A stretch of 48,610 nt of DNA from the NCBI GenBank assembly GCA_027037025.1, contig JALWBS010000005.1:1-48610 (forward strand), in the 5' to 3' direction. The notes beneath the pieces are model-generated. The model searched no databases, was not told the DNA's origin, and saw only the letters and a list, made by a program, of their open reading frames with translations. Below are positions 15,811 through 25,586 of this stretch, in pieces. Position numbers and translations under genes: made by a program. Source of the DNA: Desulfurococcales archaeon (GTDB lineage Archaea; Thermoproteota; Thermoprotei_A; Sulfolobales; Ignisphaeraceae). The stretch's first letter is position 1. Each line of letters begins with the position of its first letter.

Positions 15811-17262
15811 TTATCTCGTGCTCTGTATCCATTGAATCAGTTCTTCTGATACGTATCTAGTGCTAACTATTGTCTCTAGCGCTAGCTCGAATCGATCCCC
15901 GTTCAGCATCTTCATAATCTTCTCCTTTACGTCGCTGGGTATCTCCACGGAGTAGAACCTTGAAACGGCTTCGACTATGTATCTGCGCTCGGCTAGGTAG
16001 GTTATGTTCGGTAGAGTGAGAGCCTCTATCTTCGGAGGATCCTTGCCTATCACTATGACCGGAACCTCGGCGTTTAGATCTATGAATCTAAGCACCTCCT
16101 CCGGTATCGACGATGGTGTTATTATCGCGCTGTTGTAGACGTTAGCCATGTGAATCGCTTCGTCTACGTACCTATAGTCGGTTATGACGATGCATCCCTT
16201 TCCAATGGTTGCGAGGTAGCACGCGATTATCGCTAGACCTATTCTCCATGGGTACGGAGCCCAGAACCTCGATGGTCTCTCCAGCGATTCTCTCGGTATC
16301 AACCTCTCTAGGTCTTCCAGCTCCCTTATTGGCTCGGCAACGATTCTCTTGTACCCTCTTCCGCTTCCCCCTAGCTTGGGTTGCTTACCCTCTTTAATGT
16401 CCTTGATAGCCTCCATGATGTTGCTCATCGGCTCTCCTGCGTTCACGAACTTCTTTGCTAGGTCGTGAATGTCTCTGCGGTTACCTAGGTAGAAGCGAAG
16501 CACAAACTCAACAGCTTCTAGATCTGGGAGAGGAAAGATTATTGGTTTGCCCAGCCTACCGCTCCGCTGAAAGGCTGGGTCTATAGCACTTGGAGAAACG
16601 TTCGTTGCCGCGAACACAACCACCTTTCTATTCTCGTTGGATAGCCTCTGAAGCTCTTCGAACATGATGTTCTTTATGTTCAGCGATATCTGCTCAACCT
16701 CCGGAGATCCTCCGAGCCTCCGAGCCCCGATTATCCACTCGGCGTCGTCGATTATCGCTATGCACGGTTCGCTCCTCCTAATGTTGTTGAAGAACTCTCT
16801 AGCCGCCTTCTCGCTTTGACCCACGTACATGTTGAGAATCTTGTCCGGCGAGAACTTCATTACGGGCAACCCATACATCTCCGATAGTATGTTCATAAGC
16901 GTTGTCTTTCCACATCCCGGAGCACCGACTAGGAGGCAACCGATGTTCTTCGGTGCTCTACCCGTTGCTATCGGCTCTATGTACTCCTTAACTATCTCGT
17001 GAATCAGCTTCTTTGGGTATACGAAGCACTGATGCCTATCCTCGTCTATGAACGCGATGTTGTTCCTCAGCTCGACTACCTTGAACCTCCTCCTCTTAAC
17101 GCACTTGATCTTCGTAGAGGGGGAGACTATGCATGGAGAGGGGTTCGCCACCACGACGAAGCATCCATGTACGGTGGATCCCTTGCTAACCTCGAACCCT
17201 ATCGGTATGGATACGCACAGCTCGCCGCAGTCGATGTACACGAGGTTGCAGAGCGGAGGCAT
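15811..17262 (-). CDS. AAA+ ATPase (classic AAA type)
   Basis: 483 residues. The ATPase core spans about 85-290: Walker A GAPGCGKT (113-120), Walker B CIAIIDDAEW (about 167-176), sensor-1 AATN (218-221) and an arginine-finger-like RSGRLGKPI (233-241). The order resembles CDC48/FtsH-type AAA proteins. The N-terminal 80 residues are cysteine-rich and beta-like; the C-terminal 190 residues are not recognised. The ATG follows AGGAGGT. It sits downstream of three small membrane proteins and the giant helical protein, which suggests a role in remodelling or assembling virion proteins. Confidence 0.8.
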   Translation of the reverse strand: MPPLCNLVYIDCGELCVSIPIGFEVSKGSTVHGCFVVVANPSPCIVSPSTKIKCVKRRRFKVVELRNNIAFIDEDRHQCFVYPKKLIHEIVKEYIEPIATGRAPKNIGCLLVGAPGCGKTTLMNILSEMYGLPVMKFSPDKILNMYVGQSEKAAREFFNNIRRSEPCIAIIDDAEWIIGARRLGGSPEVEQISLNIKNIMFEELQRLSNENRKVVVFAATNVSPSAIDPAFQRSGRLGKPIIFPLPDLEAVEFVLRFYLGNRRDIHDLAKKFVNAGEPMSNIMEAIKDIKEGKQPKLGGSGRGYKRIVAEPIRELEDLERLIPRESLERPSRFWAPYPWRIGLAIIACYLATIGKGCIVITDYRYVDEAIHMANVYNSAIITPSSIPEEVLRFIDLNAEVPVIVIGKDPPKIEALTLPNITYLAERRYIVEAVSRFYSVEIPSDVKEKIMKMLNGDRFELALETIVSTRYVSEELIQWIQSTR

Positions 17263-17263
17263 T

Positions 17264-17533
17264 CTACCTCCTACGACTATAGATGAAGATCGCTAAGATA
17301 AGCGCTACGAATGCTATTATAAGCGCTATGTTATAGATATTGATCCAGTTACCCAGCTTGCTCTCTATATAGAAATCGCTTCCTACGTCAGCCACGTGCT
17401 CGCTACTCAGCTTCTGAGCGACTTCGTTGATCGCCGTGTTGGTAATGAAGAAGACGTGGGATGCGAAGGCTAAGAAATAGTAGATGGCTATAGCGAAAAC
17501 GAATACGAATATGATTAGCGTTAGGTACCTCAT
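17264..17533 (-). CDS. Small membrane protein, two TM
   Basis: 89 residues. One membrane helix is near 4-24, another near 63-84, with a polar loop of about 35 residues between (NTAINEVAQKLSSEHVADVG) and a final RRR. One of three consecutive similar-sized membrane proteins with 1-2-base spacing. Confidence 0.65.
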   Translation of the reverse strand: MRYLTLIIFVFVFAIAIYYFLAFASHVFFITNTAINEVAQKLSSEHVADVGSDFYIESKLGNWINIYNIALIIAFVALILAIFIYSRRR

Positions 17534-17534
17534 G

Positions 17535-17777
17535 CTACTCCTCCCTCACTATCAATCTCTTAGCAACGTATAAAACAACGAAGAGAACCACTCCCATAAC
17601 GAGCGCTCCGACCAACGTAACTACAGTCCACTGTAGCGTGGGTACATATCTAGAAGAAACGGGTTCCCACGGTAACCGTAGCTTTAGTAGGAGGTAGCAC
17701 AGCTTGTATGTGATTATCATCGCGAAGATTAGGCATCCAACTACTAGGAGCTTTATGAAGTCTCTTGCGAACCCCAC
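17535..17777 (-). CDS. Small membrane protein, two TM
   Basis: 80 residues with membrane helices near 8-31 and 50-72, separated by a loop containing PWEPVSSRYVPT. Second of the three consecutive membrane proteins. Function unknown. Confidence 0.65.
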   Translation of the reverse strand: MGFARDFIKLLVVGCLIFAMIITYKLCYLLLKLRLPWEPVSSRYVPTLQWTVVTLVGALVMGVVLFVVLYVAKRLIVREE

Positions 17778-17778
17778 T

Positions 17779-18066
17779 CTACCACCTCATCTCCAGCGCT
17801 ATGACGATTATCGACAGCGCTATTAGGAGCGCTATGGAATAGGGGCACGAGAGTATGTTCGCTATCCAGAATATGATTGCGTTGAGAATAGATAGAAAGC
17901 TGTTGAAAATCATTCTTCCCTGCGTATGCCTATCGATCTCGTTCATTGCATAGGTTGTTTGGTAAGCAAAGAACCTCAGTACGTAGACTATGATGGAGAA
18001 GGATACGAGGGCTATGAGCGCGACGAGCATAAGCTTTCCAACGCTCCACTTCTCGTTCCCCATCAT
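17779..18066 (-). CDS. Small membrane protein, two to three TM
   Basis: 95 residues with hydrophobic segments near 11-32, 57-70 and 74-92. Its ATG overlaps the stop of the giant gene upstream (ATGA). First of three small membrane proteins that may form the virion envelope together. Confidence 0.65.
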   Translation of the reverse strand: MMGNEKWSVGKLMLVALIALVSFSIIVYVLRFFAYQTTYAMNEIDRHTQGRMIFNSFLSILNAIIFWIANILSCPYSIALLIALSIIVIALEMRW

Positions 18067-21000
18067 ATCAGCCTTAACCTCTCCCTCTGCACTCCAGCTC
18101 CTCCAAACCCAGCTCCTCCACCAGCACCTATTCCTAGGCTGGGTATAGCTATTTGCACAGTGATCGGCGCCTGTGCCTGCGGTGTGGTGCCAGCCGATCC
18201 GTACTTTGTTGGTGTCGGAGGTGGTGGGAGTACTGGAGTTGTTAGGTGGTATGGAACCGACGTTACTTTGGGCACGCTTATCGTTCCTATGCGCGGCACT
18301 ATCGATGTTGGTACCTGAATGTTTATCGGTGTTATTACGCCTACGTCCACGCCGTTGATGTTTATCTTCGGTATCCTTATCGTTAAGCCGTTCAGCGAGA
18401 TGTTGATCGTCCCAACGATTTTCGGCGCTAGCTTGCTCAGATCGCCGACCGCTATCACTATCGGTGTCGTTATCTGGGGTAGCTTAATTGCGAAGAGGGG
18501 GACGACGCCTATGTCCTTGAACGCCTCCGCGATCTCTGTGGGTAGGCTAGCTGGTTTTGCCATGGACACGATCTCTTCGAATTCCTGCGGAGAGATCATG
18601 AACTGTTCAGCGGCTCTCAACTCGCGTTCTCTCCACACCATCAGCGGGTAGATCATTGCTAGGAACGGTATTGCGTCTAGGAACCTCAGCGCGTATCTCA
18701 GAAGAGATGACACTCCGCGTCTTATCACAATGACTCTGCTAAGATCATCGAACTCCGGATCTATCTCCCTAATCACATCGATTGCTCTCTCGTGCGATAG
18801 CTCGTCGAAGATCTTTCTAAGATGCGGATCCCTCTCGATGACTCTCCTCAGCTTTGGATCGATCTCCACAGTAACGTCTCTGTACCAAGTGGCTTTCCTA
18901 CCTCTCCTAGCTATGATGTGGTTCCGTACCCTAATCTCTATGTATCCAGCGTTCGGTATCTCAACTCTCCAGATAAGCTCGGTTCCGTCTCTCAGCGGAA
19001 TCATTCTCCTCTTAACAACTATTCTCAGACCATCGATTGTTACTATCCTCGTGTCCCATCCCTTGAGTAGCTTCTCGACCTCGAACGCGATTGATTTCGG
19101 AGCCGCTATCATGGTTCCTTCGCGTACGGTTCCAACCTTCTCGATCACGATGTAGTTGTTCGGGATCTCCGGCTCTTCCTCAACGATTTTCTCAAGCCTT
19201 CTAGCGACGAGCGCTAGATCCTCCGCTAGATCTCGCGCAATGGCAAGTTCGAGCTTTCCGCTCTTGGTAAGCATCCTTATCCTATCTATAACGCTTCTGA
19301 GCCCAGCCAAGATCCTGTTCTTAGCCTCGATCGTTATCGGCACGTACCTGAGCTCGCTCTCTATACTTTCTAGCTCCCTCAGTAGCTTAGCGATCTCCGT
19401 CCTAGACACCGGTTCTCCCTTCCTCATCTTCTCAACGACGGTGTTCACAGCGTTCACTAGCTTCCCAACGACTTCCTTCAGCTCCGGCGAGACCTCTTCG
19501 AGCGATCTAACGGTTTCAGCATAGAACTTCACAACGTCTTCTAGGTTCTCGGTTATCGGCACGATCCTGCTCATAACCGTTCTAGACACCGAGATCTTCT
19601 TGGCTAGATCCTTGAGCGTTGATACGAGCGGGCTTCTGGATCCGAAGAGCTTCTCGGCGAGCGAAGCTAGTCGCATTATCTCTTCTCCGGTGAAGTACGT
19701 TGCTATTACGGGGCTCGCATTCGCTAGCTCTTCGAAGACCTTGTTCAAGGCATCCACCGTGACGATCTCTCCCTTCCTAAGCTTCTCTACGATGCTTCGA
19801 ATGGCGTTGAAGTCTATGTCTGGGCACACCTTCTTCAACTCCTTTTCTAGGGATAGAATCTTCTCCAAGTCCTTCGCTAGAGCCGACGCAAATATCTTCT
19901 CGGCTTCGCTTCCGCGAACAACGATGTTCTCTATCGTTCTGACTCGGGTGAGGAACGGTCGTAGCGGTTCTAGTGCTTTTGCCAGCGATTCTATGGATGA
20001 CTCCAGATCCTTGATAGCCTCTCTAAGCTTCGTGAATGCGAAGAGCTCGCGCTCGGTCTTCGAGGACAGCGCCTTGGCTAGCTCATTGATTGCCTCTACG
20101 TATCTACCTTCTTTAAGTAGTCGGAGAGCGTCTGGTGATAGTATCCGTAGCTCAACGGCTTTTCTGATAACCGAGGTGATTAGGGCTCTCAGAGGCTTTC
20201 TCTTAGCTACCTCAATTCCTTTCTCTAGCTCTTCGTACACCTTCCTCAGGTTCTCAACGGCTTTCTCGACTTCCTTGGCTTGCCTAAGCGATTTCCTAGC
20301 CTCGGAAAGGACTTGATCAACTATCTTCCTCAGCTCGGGGGGTAGGAACCCTAGGTGCTGAGCTAGCTCCTTCTCGGCTTCTTCCACGGATCTTATCAGC
20401 GATGTGACGTGACGGATCTCGAACGACGCCTTCTTAATCTCTTCGCTTGCAGACTTTACTTTTTCGAGCGTTTGCAGAACCTGCTTACGGATAAGAACGT
20501 TTTCGTGGCTCAGCGACCCCTCCATCTCTTTGAGAATCGATGATATTCTCTTCGATAGGTCTTCAATCGTTGAAACGGCGCTCTCGATCATTCCCTTGTA
20601 CTTAATAAGCTCGCTGAAGCTGTTCGAAATGCTCTTTATCACCGCTTCGGCGGCTTCGTTGCCTAGAATGTTTCTCAAGTCTGTGAGGCTCTTTATTCTG
20701 GAGCTCTTGGATATGAAGTCCAGTATAAGCGCTCGCTTAACGTCTTCGGTGAGCTTGATCCCTTCCTCTGCAAGGGCTTTGGTAAACGCTTTTCCTAGGT
20801 TCTTCTCAAGTTCTTCGCTTGGAAGCTCGTGGAATACCCTCGATATCTCTCCGGGTTTCGCCTCTATCGTAGCTCTCATAACTCTTGCAATGCTTCTCAC
20901 ACCGCTTTCGATGGCTACAGACAGTGGTGTGAATGGATCTCCCGTGAGTATCGACGATACTACCTCCGATAATCGGTATCCAAGACCTAGCCTGCTCAGT

Positions 21001-22544
21001 ACCTCGGGTAGTGCAAATCCTAGCAGGATCATGCCAGCGTTTTCGAGGGCTTCCATAGGTGTTCCAAACATTCCTTTCAAAGCGTTGGATAGCTCGGTCA
21101 CCGCACCGTTTATGTCTCCAACAACCACGTGGTTGTAGGCACGCGAAGCGATTTCGAACATCGATTTCAGAGCTTCGTAGACGTGTAGCGGAGAGATGCT
21201 ACTTAGCACGAGCGCGATCGCTCCAGCTCCCAGCTCCGCTATCGAGCCGATTATGGCTAGCGGTAGTCCCCACCACTCCTTGTTTATGTTTCTAATACCT
21301 GCTAAGAAAGCTAGCCTAGTTTGGTCAAGTAGCGAGTTGATCGCTCTCTGAATGTCTTCGTACCACACCTTTAGGGGGGAGCCCGTGTATGGGCTCTGGA
21401 TGGACATACCCGCTTTCCTAAGGTAGTCGATGAGAACGTCGTAGAACCTAGGATCGATCTTGCACGCTTCCATAACTACGTCGGCTAGCCTAGACTTTAT
21501 CAATGCGCTCATCTTCTCTATCGAATGAATCAGCTTCCTAAGACCTTCGACCAGCTTGGCATCGGTTATCGAGTTGAGCTCGGAGTACGACCAAGCAATG
21601 TCGTTCTCCAGACGGTTCCAAGCTTCGTCAAGCTTCTCAGCTGTTCTCTTGAGGAGATCGACGTAGTTGCGGTTACCGAGTACGTAGCCCTTGTTCGGAT
21701 TGTACTCGTTTATTACGTGGACTAGGTTCGCTACCCACTGCCACAGCTCCATCAAGTCGAATAGTAGCTTTGCATAGATCTCGGAGGCGATCTCCGCGTT
21801 TCTCAATCTTTGAAGCAAGGAGTTTGCGTATATATCAACAACTTTCTTAGCGAAGTCGCTGAGAGTAATGCCTTGCTGGCTAGATACTCTGGTTACATCG
21901 ATTAGTCCGTAGATCATGGAGTTCCTCCATTGCTCCACCTCGTTGATCAAGTCCCTTATCCTGCTAGGTACGTTAATCGCTAGGCTAACTAACATCGTCA
22001 AGTCATCCAGAGAATCGATGCTCGTGTTGTAGATGTTCATCATGCTCCTTAGCTTGGAGTTGATTTCCTTCGTTAGCTTCTTGTAGCTCTCAACAATGGT
22101 CTTCAGAACCGTGCTCCACCTAGCTAGGTCTCTAAGCGCGTTGGATACGGTGCAGTACTTTGTTTCCAGACCTAGGTCGGCGGCTATCCTATCTATCTTG
22201 TTCGCTAGGTCGTTCACTACGCTTGCGTTGTTAGCCACGTTTATGAGATCCTCAACGGTTTTCGCCTTAGAGAATATCTCCTTTGCGTACTTCAGCAAGC
22301 TACGTAGCTCCTCTAGCTTCCTTATCTTCTCAACGTAGCTCTCCGCCAATGGTGGTAGCAGATCGTTTGCTTCGAGCTCCTCAGCTATCTCTATCGCTTT
22401 GCGGAACTTCCCTTCGCTAACGAGCTTCTGAATTACGTATGCTCCTAGATACTCAAGCACCTCCTTGCGCCCCTGCTTAGGTAGAGATTCGATCATCGAG
22501 ACTAGCGGCGAGGGATCAAGCTTCGCGGCTTGCATCGTCTTCAT
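18063..22544 (-). CDS. Giant helical (coiled-coil) protein, probable virion component
   Basis: 1,493 residues, by far the largest product. It is mainly long charged helices with heptad-like leucines, clearest in the middle third (for example IEDLSKRISSILKEMEGSL). Hydrophobic stretches lie near residues 430-465 (LPLAIIGSIAELGAGAIALVL) and about 1320 (FLDAIPFLAMIYPLMVW). A segment of short beta repeats rich in I, P and T follows, and the tail is proline- and glycine-rich (GAGGGAGFGGAG). ATG 22544 follows GGTGAGAAT. Long coiled-coil proteins of this size build tails or scaffolds in some archaeal viruses; this function is inferred. Confidence 0.75.
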   Translation of the reverse strand: MKTMQAAKLDPSPLVSMIESLPKQGRKEVLEYLGAYVIQKLVSEGKFRKAIEIAEELEANDLLPPLAESYVEKIRKLEELRSLLKYAKEIFSKAKTVEDLINVANNASVVNDLANKIDRIAADLGLETKYCTVSNALRDLARWSTVLKTIVESYKKLTKEINSKLRSMMNIYNTSIDSLDDLTMLVSLAINVPSRIRDLINEVEQWRNSMIYGLIDVTRVSSQQGITLSDFAKKVVDIYANSLLQRLRNAEIASEIYAKLLFDLMELWQWVANLVHVINEYNPNKGYVLGNRNYVDLLKRTAEKLDEAWNRLENDIAWSYSELNSITDAKLVEGLRKLIHSIEKMSALIKSRLADVVMEACKIDPRFYDVLIDYLRKAGMSIQSPYTGSPLKVWYEDIQRAINSLLDQTRLAFLAGIRNINKEWWGLPLAIIGSIAELGAGAIALVLSSISPLHVYEALKSMFEIASRAYNHVVVGDINGAVTELSNALKGMFGTPMEALENAGMILLGFALPEVLSRLGLGYRLSEVVSSILTGDPFTPLSVAIESGVRSIARVMRATIEAKPGEISRVFHELPSEELEKNLGKAFTKALAEEGIKLTEDVKRALILDFISKSSRIKSLTDLRNILGNEAAEAVIKSISNSFSELIKYKGMIESAVSTIEDLSKRISSILKEMEGSLSHENVLIRKQVLQTLEKVKSASEEIKKASFEIRHVTSLIRSVEEAEKELAQHLGFLPPELRKIVDQVLSEARKSLRQAKEVEKAVENLRKVYEELEKGIEVAKRKPLRALITSVIRKAVELRILSPDALRLLKEGRYVEAINELAKALSSKTERELFAFTKLREAIKDLESSIESLAKALEPLRPFLTRVRTIENIVVRGSEAEKIFASALAKDLEKILSLEKELKKVCPDIDFNAIRSIVEKLRKGEIVTVDALNKVFEELANASPVIATYFTGEEIMRLASLAEKLFGSRSPLVSTLKDLAKKISVSRTVMSRIVPITENLEDVVKFYAETVRSLEEVSPELKEVVGKLVNAVNTVVEKMRKGEPVSRTEIAKLLRELESIESELRYVPITIEAKNRILAGLRSVIDRIRMLTKSGKLELAIARDLAEDLALVARRLEKIVEEEPEIPNNYIVIEKVGTVREGTMIAAPKSIAFEVEKLLKGWDTRIVTIDGLRIVVKRRMIPLRDGTELIWRVEIPNAGYIEIRVRNHIIARRGRKATWYRDVTVEIDPKLRRVIERDPHLRKIFDELSHERAIDVIREIDPEFDDLSRVIVIRRGVSSLLRYALRFLDAIPFLAMIYPLMVWRERELRAAEQFMISPQEFEEIVSMAKPASLPTEIAEAFKDIGVVPLFAIKLPQITTPIVIAVGDLSKLAPKIVGTINISLNGLTIRIPKININGVDVGVITPINIQVPTSIVPRIGTISVPKVTSVPYHLTTPVLPPPPTPTKYGSAGTTPQAQAPITVQIAIPSLGIGAGGGAGFGGAGVQRERLRLI

Positions 22545-22554
22545 ATTCTCACCC

Positions 22555-24111
22555 CTACATCATTCTAACCATTCCTCGCGTAGGAGCCGAGGGAGCCCCA
22601 CCACCTTTAATAAACCTCTTTAGGATTGAAAGCGCTTGCTCTGCGCTCAGACCATGTATGTCGATAGCTACCTTGAACAGCGTTTCGAGATCCTTAGGAA
22701 CTTCGTCGATCTCCTTAGCCTCTTCCATGAGCTTTCTAGCGCTCGATAAATCTCCTTTGAACGCTACTGTAATGGCTTTGGTTGCTAAGCATATTGCTAG
22801 TATGTGCTCAACGTTTTTCTTAAGCGCGTTGGAATCGATTTTGGCTAGCTTGAGCGCGTCTGGGCATTGATCTATCTTGGATAGTATGTCTCTGCACAGC
22901 TTAGCTACTTGATCGACGTTCTTCGGAGTGATTTTCTTGAAGGATCTTAGCTTGGCTACCTCTTTCTTCAGCTCGACGTAGATCTTCAACTCGTTGAATA
23001 GCTTCGACAGCGGTACGCCGTTTACCTTCACCTCCCCTAGCTCTGGATGCGTGGAGAGTATCTTGGATAGCTCCGAGAAATCCTCGTTCTTCAGTGCTTT
23101 GACTACCTCTTCAGCGATGTGCTTTCCATACGCTTCTGCAATTGTATCGACTATTTCGTGAATCAGCTTCTCCGATATCTGCGAAACGTTGGTGACCTTT
23201 GCCGGAGTGCCCGCTATCTTGGCTAGCTCTAGTAGCACTGTGGAGAACTCCTTTAGCTTGCTTCTAGGAACGGATCCTTTCATCGATAGCATCACGGCTA
23301 GAGCTATCTTCGCGTCGTTAGGTGTTTTAACCAGCTTAGGTATCTCACCGTAGTTACCGCTCGCGATCGCTTTCCTAACCTCTTTAACAAGCGCGAATAC
23401 GTGGATCACTCCCGCTATGTTCTTCGGAGCAACGGTTTCGAGCTTCTCTATCTCATCGAATCTCCCGTTCGAAGCTAGATCCAGAACGGCTCTAGCGAAG
23501 AGAGAGGATAGAAACGAGTTTACATCGATGTTTATCGCACCGATGTTTCTTAGATACACCAAGCCTTGCTCGGCTTGCGAAGCGAGCTTCGCGGCATCGA
23601 TGTACTTGCCGCCGTTCGACAAAGCGATTAGCTCGATGGCTTCCTTCACCGATGACGGCGCGCCGAGCTTTTTCAAGAGCTCTACGTACTCATCTATCTT
23701 ACCCCCCTTCGAAGCGGCTTCGATGGCTCTGCTCGCTACTAGCTTAGCAAGCTCTATCCTAGCCTCGGAGCTCCCGAACTTCGTAACTATCTCCGTAGCG
23801 GTCGATAGATCTCCTCTACTCGCTGAGAACCTCCATGCGAAGTCGGCGACTTCGTTCACAACGCTCTTCGGTAGCATGGACAAGACAAGGATCGGGTTAG
23901 CCCCGCTAGCGATAGCGTTCTCAGCTAAGTTAGCAACGAATTGCTCGAACGCTGTTTCAGCAGATACATTAGCGCCTAGACTCATCGTAGCCGTGGCAAG
24001 AGCGTAGCTCTTGCACAGCTCAGCGTTGTCTATGCATAGACGTAGAGCGTCTAGCCAGTCGCTGAACTCGATTAGCTTCGATATGCGGTCGAAGAACTCT
24101 TCCTCTTTCAA
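22555..24111 (-). CDS. Helical-repeat (solenoid-like) protein, probable virion component
   Basis: 518 residues, nearly all helical, with repeated alanine/leucine-rich helix pairs resembling an alpha-solenoid (LVASRAIEAASKGGKIDEYVELLKK-like units). The C-terminal 20 residues are glycine/proline/arginine-rich. Start TTG 24111 follows GAGGGGATAG; a GACTTTATTTA box lies 28-38 bases upstream. It is the first gene of the operon that also encodes the giant protein, three membrane proteins and the AAA+ ATPase. Confidence 0.75.
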   Translation of the reverse strand: MKEEEFFDRISKLIEFSDWLDALRLCIDNAELCKSYALATATMSLGANVSAETAFEQFVANLAENAIASGANPILVLSMLPKSVVNEVADFAWRFSASRGDLSTATEIVTKFGSSEARIELAKLVASRAIEAASKGGKIDEYVELLKKLGAPSSVKEAIELIALSNGGKYIDAAKLASQAEQGLVYLRNIGAINIDVNSFLSSLFARAVLDLASNGRFDEIEKLETVAPKNIAGVIHVFALVKEVRKAIASGNYGEIPKLVKTPNDAKIALAVMLSMKGSVPRSKLKEFSTVLLELAKIAGTPAKVTNVSQISEKLIHEIVDTIAEAYGKHIAEEVVKALKNEDFSELSKILSTHPELGEVKVNGVPLSKLFNELKIYVELKKEVAKLRSFKKITPKNVDQVAKLCRDILSKIDQCPDALKLAKIDSNALKKNVEHILAICLATKAITVAFKGDLSSARKLMEEAKEIDEVPKDLETLFKVAIDIHGLSAEQALSILKRFIKGGGAPSAPTRGMVRMM

Positions 24112-24138
24112 CTATCCCCTCAGCGATCTTTCACCAGC

Positions 24139-24149
24139 TAAATAAAGTC
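24139..24149 (-). promoter_or_regulatory. Box A of the virion operon 24111-15811
   Basis: GACTTTATTTA on the minus strand, 28-38 bases before the TTG start. It probably drives the chain of six minus-strand genes down to 15811, whose spacings are 10 bases or less. Confidence 0.5.
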
Positions 24150-24151
24150 TT

Positions 24152-24562
24152 TTATTTGAACGGTACCGGAATAATCATGCCGGTTTGCAGACTGGATTCA
24201 GTAGATGGTCTTATCTTGGATAGCTCGTTAGCCGTACATGGACGCGCAACGTCGTTGTCTATGCATATGCACGCAACATCGTTCGTCCCGTTCTCATCGA
24301 CGAAGTCCACGACTAGGTACAACCGCTTGTTCTCAACGTCCTTCATCGTTGTGCAGGACTTCGGTATGCAGCGCGGAGGAACGATCTTTATCGGTATCTC
24401 GCTCGAAACACCTCCAGATATCATGCCCTCCATTATCAGTATAGCCATCACCGGGTTGTTCATTGCGCAGAGCTTGGATACAAGCTCTCTGGCGTCCGAG
24501 GTTCCGAAGATCTTCGATAGCCTAGTGGCGAGCCACTCCGGGAGAATGTTGCTGATGTCCAT
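24152..24562 (-). CDS. Unknown 136-residue protein
   Basis: Start chosen at ATG 24562 after GGTGCCTACG (MDISNILPEWLATRLSKIFG). The N-terminal half is helical with PVMAILIMEGMI; the C-terminal half is strand-rich with several cysteines (VACICIDNDVARPC). The plus-strand frame over the same bases is a shadow. Divergent from 24612. Confidence 0.6.
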   Translation of the reverse strand: MDISNILPEWLATRLSKIFGTSDARELVSKLCAMNNPVMAILIMEGMISGGVSSEIPIKIVPPRCIPKSCTTMKDVENKRLYLVVDFVDENGTNDVACICIDNDVARPCTANELSKIRPSTESSLQTGMIIPVPFK

Positions 24563-24572
24563 CGTAGGCACC

Positions 24573-24583
24573 GAATATATATC
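24573..24583. promoter_or_regulatory. Shared TATA element of a divergent gene pair
   Basis: AATATATATCT lies between the start at 24562 (minus) and the start at 24612 (plus). The near-symmetrical TATATAT is about 12-20 bases from one start and 30-38 from the other, so it best fits the plus-strand gene but could serve both. Confidence 0.35.
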
Positions 24584-24611
24584 TCCACAGGGTAGAAAAG
24601 TTGGAGAGATC

Positions 24612-24926
24612 ATGGCTAGGAGGCTACCGGTTGTTCAGGAAGCTATTCTCAGCATGTGTAGCGATGCTAGGGCTAGGAAGATGATGATCATCGTTAGAGG
24701 AAAGCCTAGGTTCGCAAAGGTGGTTACGTACCTAAGGAAGAACGGATCGATAGATCTCATCGATGCCTGTGGCTGTAGAGATAAATCAGATCCGATTCTA
24801 TGCGTCTACAAATCCTTTACGAGAGCTCTAGCAACGTTGCTTGCACGCTACCCAAATTTAATCCGGAGACCCTACATATCTATCGGTGACCTCTGCGATG
24901 AAATGGATAGAGAACGCCCTAGTTAA
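24612..24926 (+). CDS. Small basic unknown protein
   Basis: 104 residues from ATG 24612 (MARRLPVVQEAILSM). The open frame extends upstream to 24156, but that part shadows the minus-strand gene. Basic and cysteine-containing (DACGCRDKSDPILC). The next gene overlaps its end. Confidence 0.6.
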   Translation: MARRLPVVQEAILSMCSDARARKMMIIVRGKPRFAKVVTYLRKNGSIDLIDACGCRDKSDPILCVYKSFTRALATLLARYPNLIRRPYISIGDLCDEMDRERPS

Positions 24927-25170
24927 TAGCTCGAACGAGATCGAAGCCGTTAAGCTCCAGAGCAACGACACCGAAAGGTTTGTCGACGCAATCAGCTTAA
25001 TCATCGCGGAGCTCATATTTAGAGGATGTAGCGACACCGAGATCGAGGACGCTCTGGAGAACATGATGAAGCTAGCCAAAGGTCTTGAGAAGAGAGCAAT
25101 TGTGAAATGCTCAATCGGGATGTTTGTTATAGAAAAAGACGGTGATTTGCTAAGAATTAAAAGAGGGTAG
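24898..25170 (+). CDS. Small unknown helical protein
   Basis: About 90 residues from ATG 24898 after GGTGACCTCTGCG; GTG 24886 is an alternative. Mostly helical and acidic (DTERFVDAISLIIAEL), with a beta hairpin at the end. It overlaps the previous gene by 29 bases and faces the convergent membrane protein across 4 bases. Confidence 0.6.
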   Translation: MKWIENALVNSSNEIEAVKLQSNDTERFVDAISLIIAELIFRGCSDTEIEDALENMMKLAKGLEKRAIVKCSIGMFVIEKDGDLLRIKRG

Positions 25171-25174
25171 AACC

Positions 25175-25531
25175 TTACTTTCCTAGTATGCTGGTCGTAC
25201 CAATCAGCTTTCTTATGATCCATACCGCTATCGCTACAACTCCTCCGATTATTAGCATCAGTATCATTACATTGAACAGACTCTGGTTATTCGCCAAGTA
25301 GTTCGGTATGGAAGCACTACTTGATATCTTCTGAAGCGAGGTGTTTAGAGCAGTAAGTATATACGTAACTACACCGATCGTTATACCGATTGCTGCTACA
25401 ACCACTACTATTGTTAGAATATCTCTACCGAATACTGCGAACTCGCTACCTCCCGCTATTCTTCCTTCAGACATTCTGGTTATGGGCTTTGTCTTTACAA
25501 CTGCTGGAATTAGGGTTGCGAGACCTCGCAT
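25175..25531 (-). CDS. Two-TM membrane protein, candidate coat/envelope protein
   Basis: 118 residues from ATG 25531 after GGTGATTCAA. A polar N-terminus of about 35 residues is followed by two long hydrophobic segments (DILTIVVVVAAIGITIGVVTY and VMILMLIIGGVVAIAVWIIR) with an asparagine/serine-rich loop. Size and hydrophobic profile resemble coat proteins of fusellovirus-type spindle-shaped viruses; no sequence match is claimed. Confidence 0.6.
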   Translation of the reverse strand: MRGLATLIPAVVKTKPITRMSEGRIAGGSEFAVFGRDILTIVVVVAAIGITIGVVTYILTALNTSLQKISSSASIPNYLANNQSLFNVMILMLIIGGVVAIAVWIIRKLIGTTSILGK

Positions 25532-25586
25532 TTGAATCACCGTCGGTTAGGCTCTCGTTTCTAGGAAATAAAACCTTTCATATAGA

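Noticed and set aside
18319..21138. Several plus-strand frames opposite the giant gene, the longest at 19600-20316
   Set aside because: They are leucine/serine-rich mirror images of the helical coding strand, without promoters or ribosome binding sites.
24156..24611. N-terminal extension of the plus-strand gene at 24612
   Set aside because: It is antisense to a better minus-strand gene, and the TATA lies between the two true starts.
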